The notes beneath the pieces are model-generated. The model saw only the letters and a list, made by a program, of their open reading frames with translations. It was not told the origin of the DNA and ran no database searches. The position numbers and the translations under genes were made by a program. From contig MDLC01000004.1 of the NCBI GenBank assembly GCA_001723645.1, positions 38,147 to 102,146 of the forward strand: a DNA stretch of 64,000 nucleotides, written 5' to 3'. Numbering within the stretch: position 1 is the stretch's first letter; each line of letters opens with the position of its first letter. Origin of the DNA: Candidatus Endobugula sertula. GTDB lineage: Bacteria > Pseudomonadota > Gammaproteobacteria > Pseudomonadales > Cellvibrionaceae. This document shows, one piece after another, positions 49,927-60,825 of the stretch.

Positions 49927-50323
49927 TCAATAAGCTGCGAGCTCATTGGCACTATCCCAACCAACCTGAAAAGCTTGAGTACTTTTATCTTTCAAGCGTG
50001 TTTCCAGAGCGTTTAATCATTGTTGACCCATTCCCTTTTTGCGATGTTCTTCATTAAACCATAAATAACACCCACTTGTTTAATATTAGCAGCAGGCTTC
50101 TCAAATACATGGTCTGGGATTGTACCAACAATCGAGTATTTATCTATGGCGGTTAATACGAATACGATCGTATTTTTGAATTGTAAAGTGTATATAGGCT
50201 TATCGTATCACCACCAAAAAACCTCTCTGTCTCTGGAAAAGCATGAATGGCTTGCCAATAGTTGACTAGCACAGGTATTTCGCTCAGATTGGCTTGTCGA
50301 ACGGTAACTGTGCAGTCATTGGA
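49927..50323 (-). pseudogene. GNAT acetyltransferase remnant
   Basis: Minus-strand fragments of a GNAT protein lie in order across two frames. TVTVRQANLSEIPVLVNYW (about 50250-50315) is the N-terminal strand-helix, YSIVGTIPDHVFEKP (about 50090-50140) the core, and FNEEHRKKGMGQQ (about 50000-50055) the acetyl-CoA loop. The loop is interrupted by a TGA before LNALETRLK, and FQVGWDSANELAAY follows. The frame changes between the second and third segments. The gene is therefore inactive. The apparent upstream start at 50380 belongs to the pckA terminator. Confidence 0.75.
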
Positions 50324-50349
50324 GGTATCGGTATTAAAGTATAAGCAAT

Positions 50350-50377
50350 AAAAAAGACCACTAGTGGTGACCTTTTT
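50350..50377 (-). terminator. Terminator of pckA
   Basis: Read on the minus strand: AAAAAG, a GTC bulge, ACCACTAGTGGT, then CTTTTTT. It lies 25 bases beyond the pckA stop. Confidence 0.75.
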
Positions 50378-50401
50378 CATTACGATAAGAGCTAATACTC
50401 A

Positions 50402-51958
50402 TTAGCCTTTAGGGCCTGCAGCAGCCACTTTTTCGCTAACATCAAATTTCTCAATATTTTTAGTAAACAAACCCGCCAATTTTTCAGCTTGAGCGTCATA
50501 TTCTGCGGCACTTTCCCAGGCTTTGCGTGGGTTGACATATTTCGCATCAACACCAGGAATTGCTTTAGGTATATCAAGATTTAGAATGTCCAAATGCTCC
50601 GTTTCAGTGTCCTCAAGTAAGCCATTCTGAATAGCGGCAACGACGGCACGTGTTACAGGAATAGGGAAACGTGAACCTTTGCCACCTACACCACCGGCAC
50701 CACCTGTCCAGCCTGTGTTAACCAGATAGACCTTTGCGCCGAAGTCTTCGATGCGTTTCATGAGCAGGTCACCATATTCGCGGGCTGGACGAGGCATAAA
50801 AGGAGCGCCAAAACAGGTCGAAAATGTAGGGTGAATACCCGCTTCAGCACCTAATTCAGTCGAACCAACACGGGCAGTGTAACCAGACAGGAAATGATAG
50901 GCGGCGGCTTCTTTGCTTAGGGTGGAAACGGGAGGAATAACACCTGATACATCGCAAGTTAAGAAAATAACATTTTTAGGTTCACCAGCACGGTTTTCTA
51001 CCTGACGCATTTCAACGTGCTCTAATGGATACGAGCAACGTCCGTTTTCTGTCAGGCTGGTATCGCTGTAATCCGGCACACCAGCACTATTATGAACAAC
51101 ATTTTCAACAATAGCACCTTTGCGAATCGCATCCCAAATAACTGGCTCGTTTTTCTGACTAAGGTCGATGGTTTTAGCATAACATCCCCCCTCAATATTG
51201 AATATGGCTCCTTTTGCCCAGCCATGTTCATCGTCACCAATCAAATAGCGCTCAGGGTCGGTAGATAGGGTCGTTTTCCCCGTGCCTGAGAGACCGAAGA
51301 ATAGGCAAGTATCACCTTCTTTCCCCACGTTAGCAGAACAATGCATTGGCATGACATCCTTTTCAGGCAATAAAAAGTTTTGTACGGAAAACATGGATTT
51401 TTTCATTTCGCCGGCATAGCGCATGCCGGCAATAAGAATTTTACGCTGACCGAAGTTGATACACACAATACCCTCAGAATTTGTGCCATCGCGCTCAGGT
51501 TCGCAAACAAAACCATCTGCATGTAGAATTTGCCATTCTTCTTTAGCTTTAGGGTTATAGTTATCGGCATGGATAAACATGTTGTTGGCAAATAAGGAGT
51601 ACCAAGCAGATTCAGTAGTGACTCTAACAGGAAGATAGTGGTCCGGGTCTTCACCAACGTGGAAGTTGGAAACAAAGTGATCATTTTCTTCAATATGTTC
51701 TTCAACACGACTCCAAAGTACATCAAATGTATCCGCAGGGAATGGACGGTTTACCGTACCCCAATCAATAGCTTCAGCGGTTGAGGGTTCTTTAACAATA
51801 AAACGGTCAGCGGGTGAGCGGCCTGTCCGAGAGCCAGTGTTAGTGGCAAGCGCGCCAGTATGAGTTAATTTACCTTCTCCTCGTTCCAGAGCCATTTCAA
51901 TTAATTGATCTGGAGTTAAATGGGTAAAAACGTTAACAGGGGAGTCAACCTCAGTCAT
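50402..51958 (-). CDS. pckA: Phosphoenolpyruvate carboxykinase (ATP)
   Basis: Converts oxaloacetate to PEP for gluconeogenesis. The 518-residue protein has [15 protein letters not shown] near the N-terminus, the P-loop [30 protein letters not shown] region (kinase 1a [11 protein letters not shown]; metal site IGDDEHGW), [12 protein letters not shown] and the C-terminal [18 protein letters not shown]. The length is slightly below the E. coli 540. It is flanked on both sides by gene remnants, showing local gene loss around an intact metabolic gene. Confidence 0.97.
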   Translation of the reverse strand: MTEVDSPVNVFTHLTPDQLIEMALERGEGKLTHTGALATNTGSRTGRSPADRFIVKEPSTAEAIDWGTVNRPFPADTFDVLWSRVEEHIEENDHFVSNFHVGEDPDHYLPVRVTTESAWYSLFANNMFIHADNYNPKAKEEWQILHADGFVCEPERDGTNSEGIVCINFGQRKILIAGMRYAGEMKKSMFSVQNFLLPEKDVMPMHCSANVGKEGDTCLFFGLSGTGKTTLSTDPERYLIGDDEHGWAKGAIFNIEGGCYAKTIDLSQKNEPVIWDAIRKGAIVENVVHNSAGVPDYSDTSLTENGRCSYPLEHVEMRQVENRAGEPKNVIFLTCDVSGVIPPVSTLSKEAAAYHFLSGYTARVGSTELGAEAGIHPTFSTCFGAPFMPRPAREYGDLLMKRIEDFGAKVYLVNTGWTGGAGGVGGKGSRFPIPVTRAVVAAIQNGLLEDTETEHLDILNLDIPKAIPGVDAKYVNPRKAWESAAEYDAQAEKLAGLFTKNIEKFDVSEKVAAAGPKG

Positions 51959-52407
51959 TATTATAATCCTGTGTGGATGGCATATCTCTCATTGGCTACA
52001 AGCAAGAGTGGTAACCTTGAGCTGCCATTTTTCAGTTAATTACTGTTGGCAAAAGAGTGCCACCAGCGGTTAATTAAGCGCCAAAGAGCCAAGCATTATC
52101 TCAGAATCAGAAAAAGAAGCGAAGCCCTTATCCGATTATTTTTTGAGCATGTTCGTGCTTTTTGATTCGAAATAATACCTATTTACTTCCTTAACTCTTT
52201 GATATATAAAATAAATACTATGTTTATTCTGTGTTAAAAATAAGAGCCAGCAAACGGGTTTATAGTCTTTTTGAATGGCTTAATCAAGTCATCTTGTCTC
52301 ATAAAAGGCTATTGTAACCTCAATTTGGTGCTTTAGTAGGTTAGATTTAAAAGAATGACCGATGAAAGCCTGTCTTTATTATCCACTACAAGCTCACAAG
52401 TGTCACT
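51959..52407. other. pckA upstream region, no gene recognised
   Basis: About 450 AT-rich bases that should contain the pckA promoter on the minus strand. No coding fragment, repeat or convincing operator was identified. Confidence 0.5.
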
Positions 52408-52874
52408 TTATATTAGGTGACCAATAGCCCATGGAATTTGAACGATCCATATAGCTAACGCAAAATAATATGTCACCATATGCTTATCACATATCCTCTC
52501 AAATTTCGGCAAAAAGTCTTTACCACCAAAGAGAAGCTTCAGCCCACATTTGAGCAAACCAGTGAGCGTTTTGGTGCCCCCATCAGAACGCTCTTCCGTT
52601 GGCATAAAAAAAATAGAATCTGCCATCACTAAAAAGCTCACCATTGATAAACTGCTCGTGTACAATGACCACTCCTCCAGATGCCTCCGCCACCCGATCA
52701 ATAAACCGGCTGGGAATAATAGTGCCCCGTGTCTTCACTGGTATCTGGTGAGGTTGTAAGATCGCCCGAATCACTGATACCAAAGGAGGCTTGAGTTCCA
52801 CTTAAAGTCCGTATTTCCGGCTTTGGCTTAAACCAATAGAGGGTCGTTGCTATTGTGCAGCCAAGCAATAACAT
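52408..52874 (-). pseudogene. RND efflux membrane-fusion protein fragment
   Basis: A minus-strand N-terminal fragment of a periplasmic adaptor (HlyD/MFP family). From 52874 there is a membrane anchor, MLLLGCTIATTLYWFKPKPE. After a frameshift it continues as LKPPLVSVIRAILQPHQIPV, RGTIIPSRFIDRVAEASGGVV and VHEQFINGELFSDG, the usual beta-barrel and lipoyl start. The sequence then leaves the family and stops. In another frame, 52408-52590 encodes KCGLKLLFGGKDFLPKFERI and a hydrophobic end that I cannot assign. No RND pump gene follows, so the operon has been deleted. Confidence 0.65.
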
Positions 52875-52912
52875 CACAATAACCCCCTGTACATAGTTGA
52901 GTAGTCCTTTTT

Positions 52913-55215
52913 ATGACCAGTATTTTTGAGCGTATAGCCAATGAACTATCCATTCAGTTACCACAAGTCGAAGCTTCTGTAAGCTTACTGGATGACGGCG
53001 CTACGGTGCCTTTTATATCCCGTTACCGTAAAGAAGTGACTGGCAGCCTCAATGACACACAATTGCGGATATTAGAAGAGCGTTTGCACTATTTACGGGA
53101 ACTGGAAGGTCGGCGAACAACCATCCTTAAACGTATTGAAGAGCAAGGTCAATTGACCCCCGAACTTCATCAGGAAATTATCGATGCAGATACCAAAAAT
53201 CGATTGGAAGACTTATACTTACCTTACAAACCCAAACGCCGTACTAAGGGACAAATAGCCATTGAAGCAGGGCTACTACCACTGGCTGATAATCTCTACA
53301 ATAACCCTGACTTGTCCCCTGATGTTGAAGCGGCGAAATACCTTAATGAAGAACATAAAGTTACCTCCATAAAAGAAGGTCTCGATGGTGCCAAATATAT
53401 CTTAATGGAGCGTTTCAGCGAAGATGCTGATCTTTTAGGTAAATTACGCGGTTTTTTGGCCACAAAAGGCAAAATTTGCGCAACGGTTATTAAAGGCAAA
53501 GAAGCCGAAGGCCATAAATTCAGTGACTATTTTGAATACCAGGAACCTCTTAAAACATTACCCTCACACCGTGCATTAGCACTTTTTCGGGGTCGTAATA
53601 CAGGTTATTTATCCCTTAATCTTGGATTGAAAGAGTCAGATTTGGCAGATCGGCATCCCTGCGAAGTTACCATTGCTGAACACTGGAACATTAGCCATCA
53701 AGACCGTCCTGCTGATCATTGGCTGGCAGAAGTGGTTCGTTGGACTTGGCGTATTAAACTGCTAACTCATCTAGAAACAGAGCTGTTTACAGAAGTGAGA
53801 GAACAAGCGGAAGCGGAGGCTATCAATGTCTTTGCCGATAACCTTAATGATCTTTTACTCGCTGCCCCAGCCGGACAAAAGGCTACTATAGGACTGGACC
53901 CGGGCCTACGCACTGGTGTTAAAGTGGCTGTTATTGATTCGACAGGGAAGGTACTGGATCATAACGCGATCTTTCCTCATGCACCGCAAAAACGCATACA
54001 AGAAGCAGAAGCCATTCTCGTTAAGCTGTGCCAAAAGTACAATATCGAGCTTATTGCCATTGGTAATGGTACCGCTTCCAGAGAAACAGAGGCATTTACC
54101 AATACCGTATTAAAAAATCATCCCGAACTCAACGTTCGCAGCGTCATGGTCAATGAAGCCGGTGCCTCCATTTATTCCGCTAGTGAATTTGCCGCTAAAG
54201 AATTTCCCGACCTTGATGTTACCATCCGTGGTGCCATATCCATTGCTCGTCGTCTACAAGATCCACTGGCAGAACTAGTAAAGATTGAACCCAAGTCTAT
54301 TGGTGTCGGCCAATACCAGCACGATGTTTCCCAAGCCAAACTGGCACGTGCCCTGGACGCAACGGTAGAAAATTGTGTGAATGCGGTAGGAGTAGAGGTC
54401 AATACCGCGTCGGTTCCGCTGCTGGCACGGGTATCCGGCCTTAATCAAACGATTGCCAAAAATATTGTAGATTTTCGTAATAAAAATGGCCGCTTCACCC
54501 GCCGGGAGCAACTGAAGAATGTCTCCTTCGACTGGGTGATAAAACCTATGAACAAGCCATTGGCTTCTTGCGTATTGCGAATGGTGATAATCCATTGGAT
54601 GCCTCAGCAGTACACCCAGAATCTTACTCCGTGGTTCAAGCCATTAGCAGCACCATCAATAAGCCCATTAAAACACTACTCAATGACACTCGTGTTTTAA
54701 GAAGTTTAAAGCCGCAAGACTATACTAACGAACGTTTTGGTCTACCTACGATTAAAGATATCTTTAAAGAGTTGGAAAAACCGGGCCGCGACCCTCGCCC
54801 AGAATTTAAAACGGCTTCCTTTAAAGAGGGGGTAGAAACATTAAAAGATCTTAAGATGGGCATGATTTTGGAGGGTGTCATTACCAATGTGACCCACTTT
54901 GGCGCATTTGTTGATATTGGTGTCCATCAGGATGGCTTGGTCCATATTTCTGCACTTTCCAAGACCTTCGTTAAAGACCCTCGTAGCGTTGTCAAAGCAG
55001 GCGATATTGTAAAAGTCAAGGTCATGGAGATTGATATCCCTCGTAAGCGGATTGGCCTGAGTATGAGGCTGGATGAAGAGGTAGGCACAACGACTTGGCC
55101 ATCCTCCCAACCAAAACTTCCGAGAAAGCAAAAACAGGCTCAACAAGCGACAAAGCCTACGGTTGGCTCTATGGGTGATTTGCTAAAAGCGGCAATGCAG
55201 CAGCAAAACCAATAG
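52913..55215 (+). pseudogene. tex: Transcription accessory protein Tex, frameshifted
   Basis: Tex is a conserved RNA-binding, transcription-associated protein with YqgF-like, helix-hairpin-helix and S1 domains. The 5' part (52913-54700) has [25 protein letters not shown] start, [13 protein letters not shown], the YqgF-like [15 protein letters not shown], and HhH residues ending [13 protein letters not shown]. There it passes into non-homologous residues. The 3' part resumes in another frame at about 54535 ([20 protein letters not shown]) and has [13 protein letters not shown], then the S1 domain [20 protein letters not shown]. The break lies at about 54520-54535, consistent with a 1-base loss or 2-base gain. 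Truncation would remove the RNA-binding S1 domain. Confidence 0.9.
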
Positions 55216-55314
55216 CCTTATACCATGGTTTTTTTCTGGATATTTTCTGCAAGAGTCACATTCATGAACTAATATTACTATTATTGATTCCCCAGACAGA
55301 TACAACTAGATGTA

Positions 55315-55923
55315 ATGAGCCAAACAATAGCACTCAACGAAGACCATCGAGACTGTCTGCAAGAGATCAGTAATGTTGCCATGGGACAAGCCGGTGATCA
55401 TCTAGCCCGATTATTAGATAACTTTGTGATTCTTTCTATCCCTAATGTCGCAGTACTCTCTCCAACAGAAATTGCCATGGCGGTACAGACCATCGACGAC
55501 CACAATGTATCCGGTGTGTGCCAAGGATTTATCGGTGGTGGCATTGCAGGCGAAGCCATGCTGCTATTTAACGATACCAGCTTTTCTGACTTGGCCAAAC
55601 TGATGGAATATGATGATGAGCTAACCGAAACGGCTGAGCGAGAGGTACTCATTGATGCCACCAATATATTGACGGGTGCTTTATTACGAGGCATTGCTGA
55701 ACAAATGGATATCGAATTCAGTTTCGGGCCACCCGCCATTTTAGGCCAGCATCAGGAATTAGATAAATTACTCAGCTCAAATAGCGTCCGCTGGGAACAA
55801 GCATTAGTGATAGAAGTCAACTATAAAGTCGAAGATCATAATGTTCAATGTGACCTGTTAGTTGTGATCACAGAGAACTCATTGAACTATCTTTTGAAAA
55901 AACTCAACTATTTACTAGATTAA
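55315..55923 (+). CDS. CheC/CheX-like chemotaxis phosphatase family protein
   Basis: A 202-residue protein with CheC-family features. The N-terminal HRDCLQEISNVAMGQAGDHLARLLDNFV corresponds to the CheC ExxNxxxG helix. A second, TEREVLIDATNILTGALLRGIAEQ, repeats the same catalytic-type ExxN pattern. Intervening strands read PTEIAMAVQTIDD and FIGGGIAGEAMLLFN. It may dephosphorylate a response-regulator receiver. It sits 10 bases before a PAS-GGDEF gene, a pairing found in other marine gammaproteobacteria. This suggests control of a diguanylate cyclase rather than flagellar taxis; no other che genes are present. Confidence 0.85.
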   Translation: MSQTIALNEDHRDCLQEISNVAMGQAGDHLARLLDNFVILSIPNVAVLSPTEIAMAVQTIDDHNVSGVCQGFIGGGIAGEAMLLFNDTSFSDLAKLMEYDDELTETAEREVLIDATNILTGALLRGIAEQMDIEFSFGPPAILGQHQELDKLLSSNSVRWEQALVIEVNYKVEDHNVQCDLLVVITENSLNYLLKKLNYLLD

Positions 55924-55933
55924 TACGCAAGCT

Positions 55934-56896
55934 ATGTCCGATACTCAGAATATGCTTAATGACTTTCGCTGGATCATGGATGTTGTCCAGAATATTGACG
56001 TGGGTCTGGTGCTATTAGATAAAAACTTCAATATTCAGATGTGGAATAGCTTTATGCAAAATCACAGTGCCACACTGGCAGAAGAAGCGATAGGTCAGTT
56101 ATTATTTAATTTATTTCCAGAAATTGATGAACAGTGGTTTCGTCGTAAGACCCAGTCAGTTTATATTTTAAAAAACTCAGCGTTCACAACCTGGGAACAA
56201 CGCCCTTATTTATTCCGTTTTGAAAACTATCGCCCTATTACAGGCAAAGCGGAATTTATGTATCAAAATAGCACCTTTATCCCTATCCAAGGACTAAACG
56301 GCGAAATTGGCAGTATTTGTATTATTATTTACGACGTGACAGAACAGGCGATAAATAATCTCGAATTGGAAAAAGCGAATAACCAACTTGAAATCATTAG
56401 TAAAACGGATGGGTTAACGGGCTTACTCAATCGCAAATCCTGGGAAAATTTGTTAGAAACAGAATTCCAGCGTGAAGCACGCTAATCATTTTCGACATCG
56501 ACCATTTCAAAAAAGTAAACGACCATTTTGGCCACCCCGCCGGAGATGAGGTCATTCGCCAGACTGCTGATATTGTTAAACAATCTATCCGTAAAACGGA
56601 TATAGCGGGCCGCTATGGTGGCGAGGAATATGTGATCTTACTGCCTCAGACCTCCATGGACTCAGCCAAGATTCTCGCTGAACGTATCCGCAAAAAAATT
56701 GAAGCAAAACCCGCTTATTATGAAGGGAAAACCATTAGCTATACCGTCAGCTTAGGTCTTGCAAGTTTTGATAAATCCTACTGCTTGGATCGATTATGCA
56801 GATCAGGCACTCTACCAGTCCAAACAAGGTGGCCGTAACCAACTCCATATTTACGATTACCATTCCCCTCACAAGTCAAATCAAACTTCACAGTAA
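55934..56896 (+). pseudogene. PAS-GGDEF diguanylate cyclase with two frameshifts
   Basis: The first segment (55934-56485) has a PAS domain (MDVVQNIDVGLVLLDKNFNI) and the GGDEF start SKTDGLTGLLNRKSWENLL, then stops after REAR. Another frame carries on as FDIDHFKKVNDHFGHPAGDE and GRYGGEEYVILLPQT, a competent GGEEY site. A second shift near 56780-56790 changes SFDKSYCLD into frame WIDYADQALYQSKQGGRNQL, the normal C-terminus, ending at 56896. The protein as written would lack the active site. If both indels are real it is dead; without them it would be a normal c-di-GMP synthase of about 320 residues paired with the CheC-like gene. Confidence 0.88.
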
Positions 56897-56980
56897 AACT
56901 GAAACAACATCCGTTGTTATATCCAATAAACTTCCTGCATAACTGATTACACCTCAAAATGATGGATAACTGAGATCAGC

Positions 56981-57163
56981 TTGAAACAAAACCTCATCGT
57001 CTGTTTTTTAGACACTCTACTGGACTTCCTGTGGCATGAACGACAATCACCTGAAATTTACACCAGCTATGTCAGTCACCTCGTTTACTATCGAAAACGG
57101 AAAAACGATATGTTTATTGTTCACATACTTCATGAAAAAATGCTACCTGAAAAACACCTATAG
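56981..57163 (+). pseudogene. ParE-family toxin C-terminal fragment
   Basis: Sixty codons whose second half matches the C-terminus of ParE/RelE-superfamily toxins: HERQSPEIYTSYVSHLVYYR corresponds to the usual RPEI...gsHvifYR, and IVHILHEKMLPEKHL to IvRILHerMd.erHL. The N-terminal half, with the first helices of the toxin, is absent, and no antitoxin gene is found. It is the relic of a type II toxin-antitoxin module. The following bases to 57410 hold no recognisable gene. Confidence 0.6.
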
Positions 57164-57410
57164 AAACAGCTTACCGCTCTCACCCTCGATCCTTATGTTT
57201 TTGGCTGTCTATCGCACTAAAGGCATCCCGCTTGTGTTGCTGAATGTCACGGTATTGCTGTATGTCTCTTGGGTGCTGGCGGATTTTAATGCGCTTGCTC
57301 TAACCAGAGCAAGGTTAGATATTGTATTAAACTATGGCTTTGTGTAAACTATTAAGTTGGCGTTTTTTATTTTGCCTTTCTCGTTATTATTTTCGTGGAA
57401 TTGGTGCACT

Positions 57411-57737
57411 ATGGCTCGTATTACTGTTGAAGATTGTCTTGATCATGTAGAAAATCGTTTTGAGTTGGTTTTGGTGGGTACCAAAAGAGCTCGCCAAATA
57501 GCTGTTGGTGGCAAAGACCCCATGGTTACAGAAGAAAATGACAAACCTACTGTCATTGCGTTGCGCGAAATTGAAGAAGGCTTAGTAAAGCCGAGTATCC
57601 TGACAGAAAAAGAAGAAAGCGAATACGAAGAAATGATCGACGATATTAGCGCAATTGAAGCCTCTAATCAAAATGGAGCGATAGAAGCGACAGTCATGCC
57701 AATTGCAATGAATCCAGAGGTTGATTCGGAGTCATAA
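57411..57737 (+). CDS. rpoZ: RNA polymerase omega subunit
   Basis: The 108-residue omega subunit aids RNA polymerase assembly and forms part of a ppGpp site. It begins [20 protein letters not shown] and has [14 protein letters not shown] and [17 protein letters not shown]. An acidic C-terminal extension ([18 protein letters not shown]) makes it longer than the 91-residue E. coli protein. The start is placed at 57411; the frame is open upstream but only this ATG gives the conserved N-terminus. It lies 168 bases before spoT, as is usual. The gmk gene that normally precedes it is missing. Confidence 0.95.
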   Translation: MARITVEDCLDHVENRFELVLVGTKRARQIAVGGKDPMVTEENDKPTVIALREIEEGLVKPSILTEKEESEYEEMIDDISAIEASNQNGAIEATVMPIAMNPEVDSES

Positions 57738-57904
57738 AAGGGTGTGTCGATAGCCAGCCTTCTGTATCAAAATCACCCCACAGGCACTCATTTCCCTGTT
57801 TACTGGGTATCGTATGGTTAGATACCCGGATAGTTGTTGTCTTTGCTTTTTCGCCTATCTTTTTGTGGTCGGCGATATAAGTTATATCGGGAAACAGTAA
57901 CAGT

Positions 57905-60022
57905 ATGTCTGCCATTAATCATTTTCTGATTTCCTTAACCAGCTATCTGGATAGTCAGCAAATTGAGCTGGTCAAGCGTGCTTACTATTATGCAGAAACA
58001 GCCCACGGCGAACAACGCCGAACCAGTGGCGAACCCTATATAACCCACCCTCTTGCTGTCGCTAAAATTCTTGCGTCGATGCATATGGATCACCATAGCT
58101 TAGCCGCGGCTATGTTACATGATGTAATTGAAGATACAGGGGTGGGCAAGGCCGAACTGGAAGAACAGTTTGGTGTTACGGTAGCACAATTAGTGGATGG
58201 TGTTAGTAAACTTACCAATATTGAGTTTTCCAGCAGAGAGGAAAAGCAAGCACACAATTTCGAAAAAATGGCAATTGCCATGTCAAAAGACATTCGAGTC
58301 ATCATTGTTAAGCTCGCTGATCGTCTACACAATATGCGCACTTTGGGGCCTCTCAAGTCAGAAAAACGTCGTCGTATCGCGAAAGAAACCCTGGAAATCT
58401 ACGCACGTATTGCCGCCCGCTTGGGTATGCAGCGTTTGCATATCGAGTTTGAAGATCGTGGATTTGAAGCCCTTTATCCTCTTCGAGCCAGGCGCCTTAA
58501 GGCTGCAGTTAGCTCTGTGCGTTCAAAACAAAAAGAGCTGGTTGAACATATTAAAGAATCCCTTGATAATCAGGTGCAACGCTGGAATATCAACGCACTG
58601 ATCATTGGGCGCGAGAAGCATTTGTTCAGTATTTATCGCAAGATGGAGTTGACTGGAGAGAAAAAAAAGCGTTTTAGGGATATTACAGATGTATTTGCTT
58701 TTCGGGTTATTGCTGAAAGCATCGATGATTGTTATCGTGTTCTCGGTGCGGTTCACAGTTTATATAGCCCCATGCCTGGGCGAATCAAAGACTATATTGC
58801 TATTCCTAAGATCAATGGCTATCAATCTATTCACACCGTATTAAATGGGCCACAAAATATTCCTATTGAAGTACAGATTCGCACAAAAGAAATGGATGAG
58901 ATTGCCAATGCAGGTATTGCAGCGCACTGGCTCTATAAGTCTGATGACGATGGTAGCGTCAGCCATTCCCGTGCTCGTCGCTGGGTAAAAAACCTATTAG
59001 AACTACAGCAAAGTGCGGGAGACCCTCTGGAATTTATTGAGCAGGTTAAAAATGATTTTTTCTCGGATGAAATTTATGTGTTTACCCCTAAAGGTAAAAT
59101 CATTGAGTTACCAAGGGACGCTACTGCCGTAGACTTTGCTTACGCAGTACATACTGAAATCGGTAATACCTGTTTTGCCTGTCGTATTAATAATCGTTCT
59201 GCCTCGTTGAATCAGACGTTGGAAAATGGTCAGAAAGTACAAATTATTACCGCAGAAGACCGTCGTCCTCAGGCGCTTTGGTTGAGCTCCGTAAAAACCA
59301 GTAAGGCCCGCATTGCGATTCGGCATGCTTTGAAAAACTATCAGCAACAGGATGCAATTGATCTTGGGCGTCGAATGCTTAACAGGACGTTAGCACAGAT
59401 TGGTGTATGCGTTGATGAAAATGTGGCGCCTGATCATTTACGATCCGTCTTTGAAGAATTGAGCTACAAAAACATAGACGAACTCTTGTCGGCTATTGGT
59501 TTAGGCAAGCAGATGAGTACCACTGTTGCTAAGCTATTAGTGCCTGAACGAGCGGATGAAATCTCTACTCATGTGGAATCCCCTCTTACGATTGATTCTA
59601 CTGATGGCACTATGATTACTCTTTCCCGCTGTTGCCACCCTATTCCTGGTGACCCTATTTTAGGGGTAATGAGTTCAGATAAAGGTCTAGCTATTCATGT
59701 TGACACTTGTAAGAATATTGCTGACATTCGCGATAATATTGAGAAGGTCAATCACGTAAACTGGTCACCTAATGTACAGGGCGAATTCCCTGTTGACCTG
59801 ATTATTAATGTTGAATCTGACCGCTCTTTATTTGCCAAAATAGCCAGTCGTATTACGGAAATGGGGGCCAATATTGAGAAAATTCAATATAAAGAGCAAG
59901 ACCCAAACCGCAATATTCTACGTTTAACAATCGCTGTCAGAAACCGTGTTCATCTCGCAGATATTTTGCGACGCATTCGAGGAATGCGTCAGGTCGAAAA
60001 GATTGGTCGAGATAAAAACTAG
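57905..60022 (+). CDS. spoT: Bifunctional (p)ppGpp synthetase/hydrolase SpoT
   Basis: Controls the stringent-response alarmone. The 705-residue protein has an N-terminal HD hydrolase domain (EPYITHPLAVAKIL, MLHDVIEDT, VKLADRLHNMRTLG), which is intact. The synthetase domain has FRDITDVFAFRVI, YRVLGAVHSLYSPMPGRIKDYIAIPK-type sequence and NGYQSIHTV. A TGS domain (IYVFTPKGKIIELPRDATAVDFAY-type) and zinc-finger-like and ACT domains (CCHPIPGDPI; VESDRSLFAKIASRI) follow. Its partners dksA and rpoZ are in the same window. Genes that usually follow spoT are absent, and coaD is convergent 28 bases away. Confidence 0.96.
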   Translation: MSAINHFLISLTSYLDSQQIELVKRAYYYAETAHGEQRRTSGEPYITHPLAVAKILASMHMDHHSLAAAMLHDVIEDTGVGKAELEEQFGVTVAQLVDGVSKLTNIEFSSREEKQAHNFEKMAIAMSKDIRVIIVKLADRLHNMRTLGPLKSEKRRRIAKETLEIYARIAARLGMQRLHIEFEDRGFEALYPLRARRLKAAVSSVRSKQKELVEHIKESLDNQVQRWNINALIIGREKHLFSIYRKMELTGEKKKRFRDITDVFAFRVIAESIDDCYRVLGAVHSLYSPMPGRIKDYIAIPKINGYQSIHTVLNGPQNIPIEVQIRTKEMDEIANAGIAAHWLYKSDDDGSVSHSRARRWVKNLLELQQSAGDPLEFIEQVKNDFFSDEIYVFTPKGKIIELPRDATAVDFAYAVHTEIGNTCFACRINNRSASLNQTLENGQKVQIITAEDRRPQALWLSSVKTSKARIAIRHALKNYQQQDAIDLGRRMLNRTLAQIGVCVDENVAPDHLRSVFEELSYKNIDELLSAIGLGKQMSTTVAKLLVPERADEISTHVESPLTIDSTDGTMITLSRCCHPIPGDPILGVMSSDKGLAIHVDTCKNIADIRDNIEKVNHVNWSPNVQGEFPVDLIINVESDRSLFAKIASRITEMGANIEKIQYKEQDPNRNILRLTIAVRNRVHLADILRRIRGMRQVEKIGRDKN

Positions 60023-60050
60023 AGGGCATTCTCAATGACCTGGACAGACC

Positions 60051-60560
<510 letters not shown>

Positions 60561-60825
60561 CTACGATGATAAACAATACAACATGTTTATAAAAGCAGTA
60601 ATCCGACTCTTGGAGTGTAACCAAGCCTCGGATGTTGGTGCCAAGAACCGCAGTTGTTCTAACTACCCAAGTAAATAATGTGACAGTAAAAGATAGATGA
60701 GTTGTAGTAGCTCAATCCTGATCAGAGAGTGTACTCATGTGCCGTTCTCTATCATTTTTCGCATTAGCAGTATTGCCATTCGACGCCATAGAACCACTAC
60801 AACGGTTCATCATGCCTTATGAAAT

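Noticed and set aside
50153..50380. 75-codon minus-strand frame as a complete gene
   Set aside because: Its first codons lie in the pckA terminator. Only the GNAT-like middle is meaningful, as part of a pseudogene.
57036..57347. 103-codon frame upstream of rpoZ
   Set aside because: Overlaps the ParE fragment in another frame. The hydrophobic end resembles no known protein and no start signal is present.
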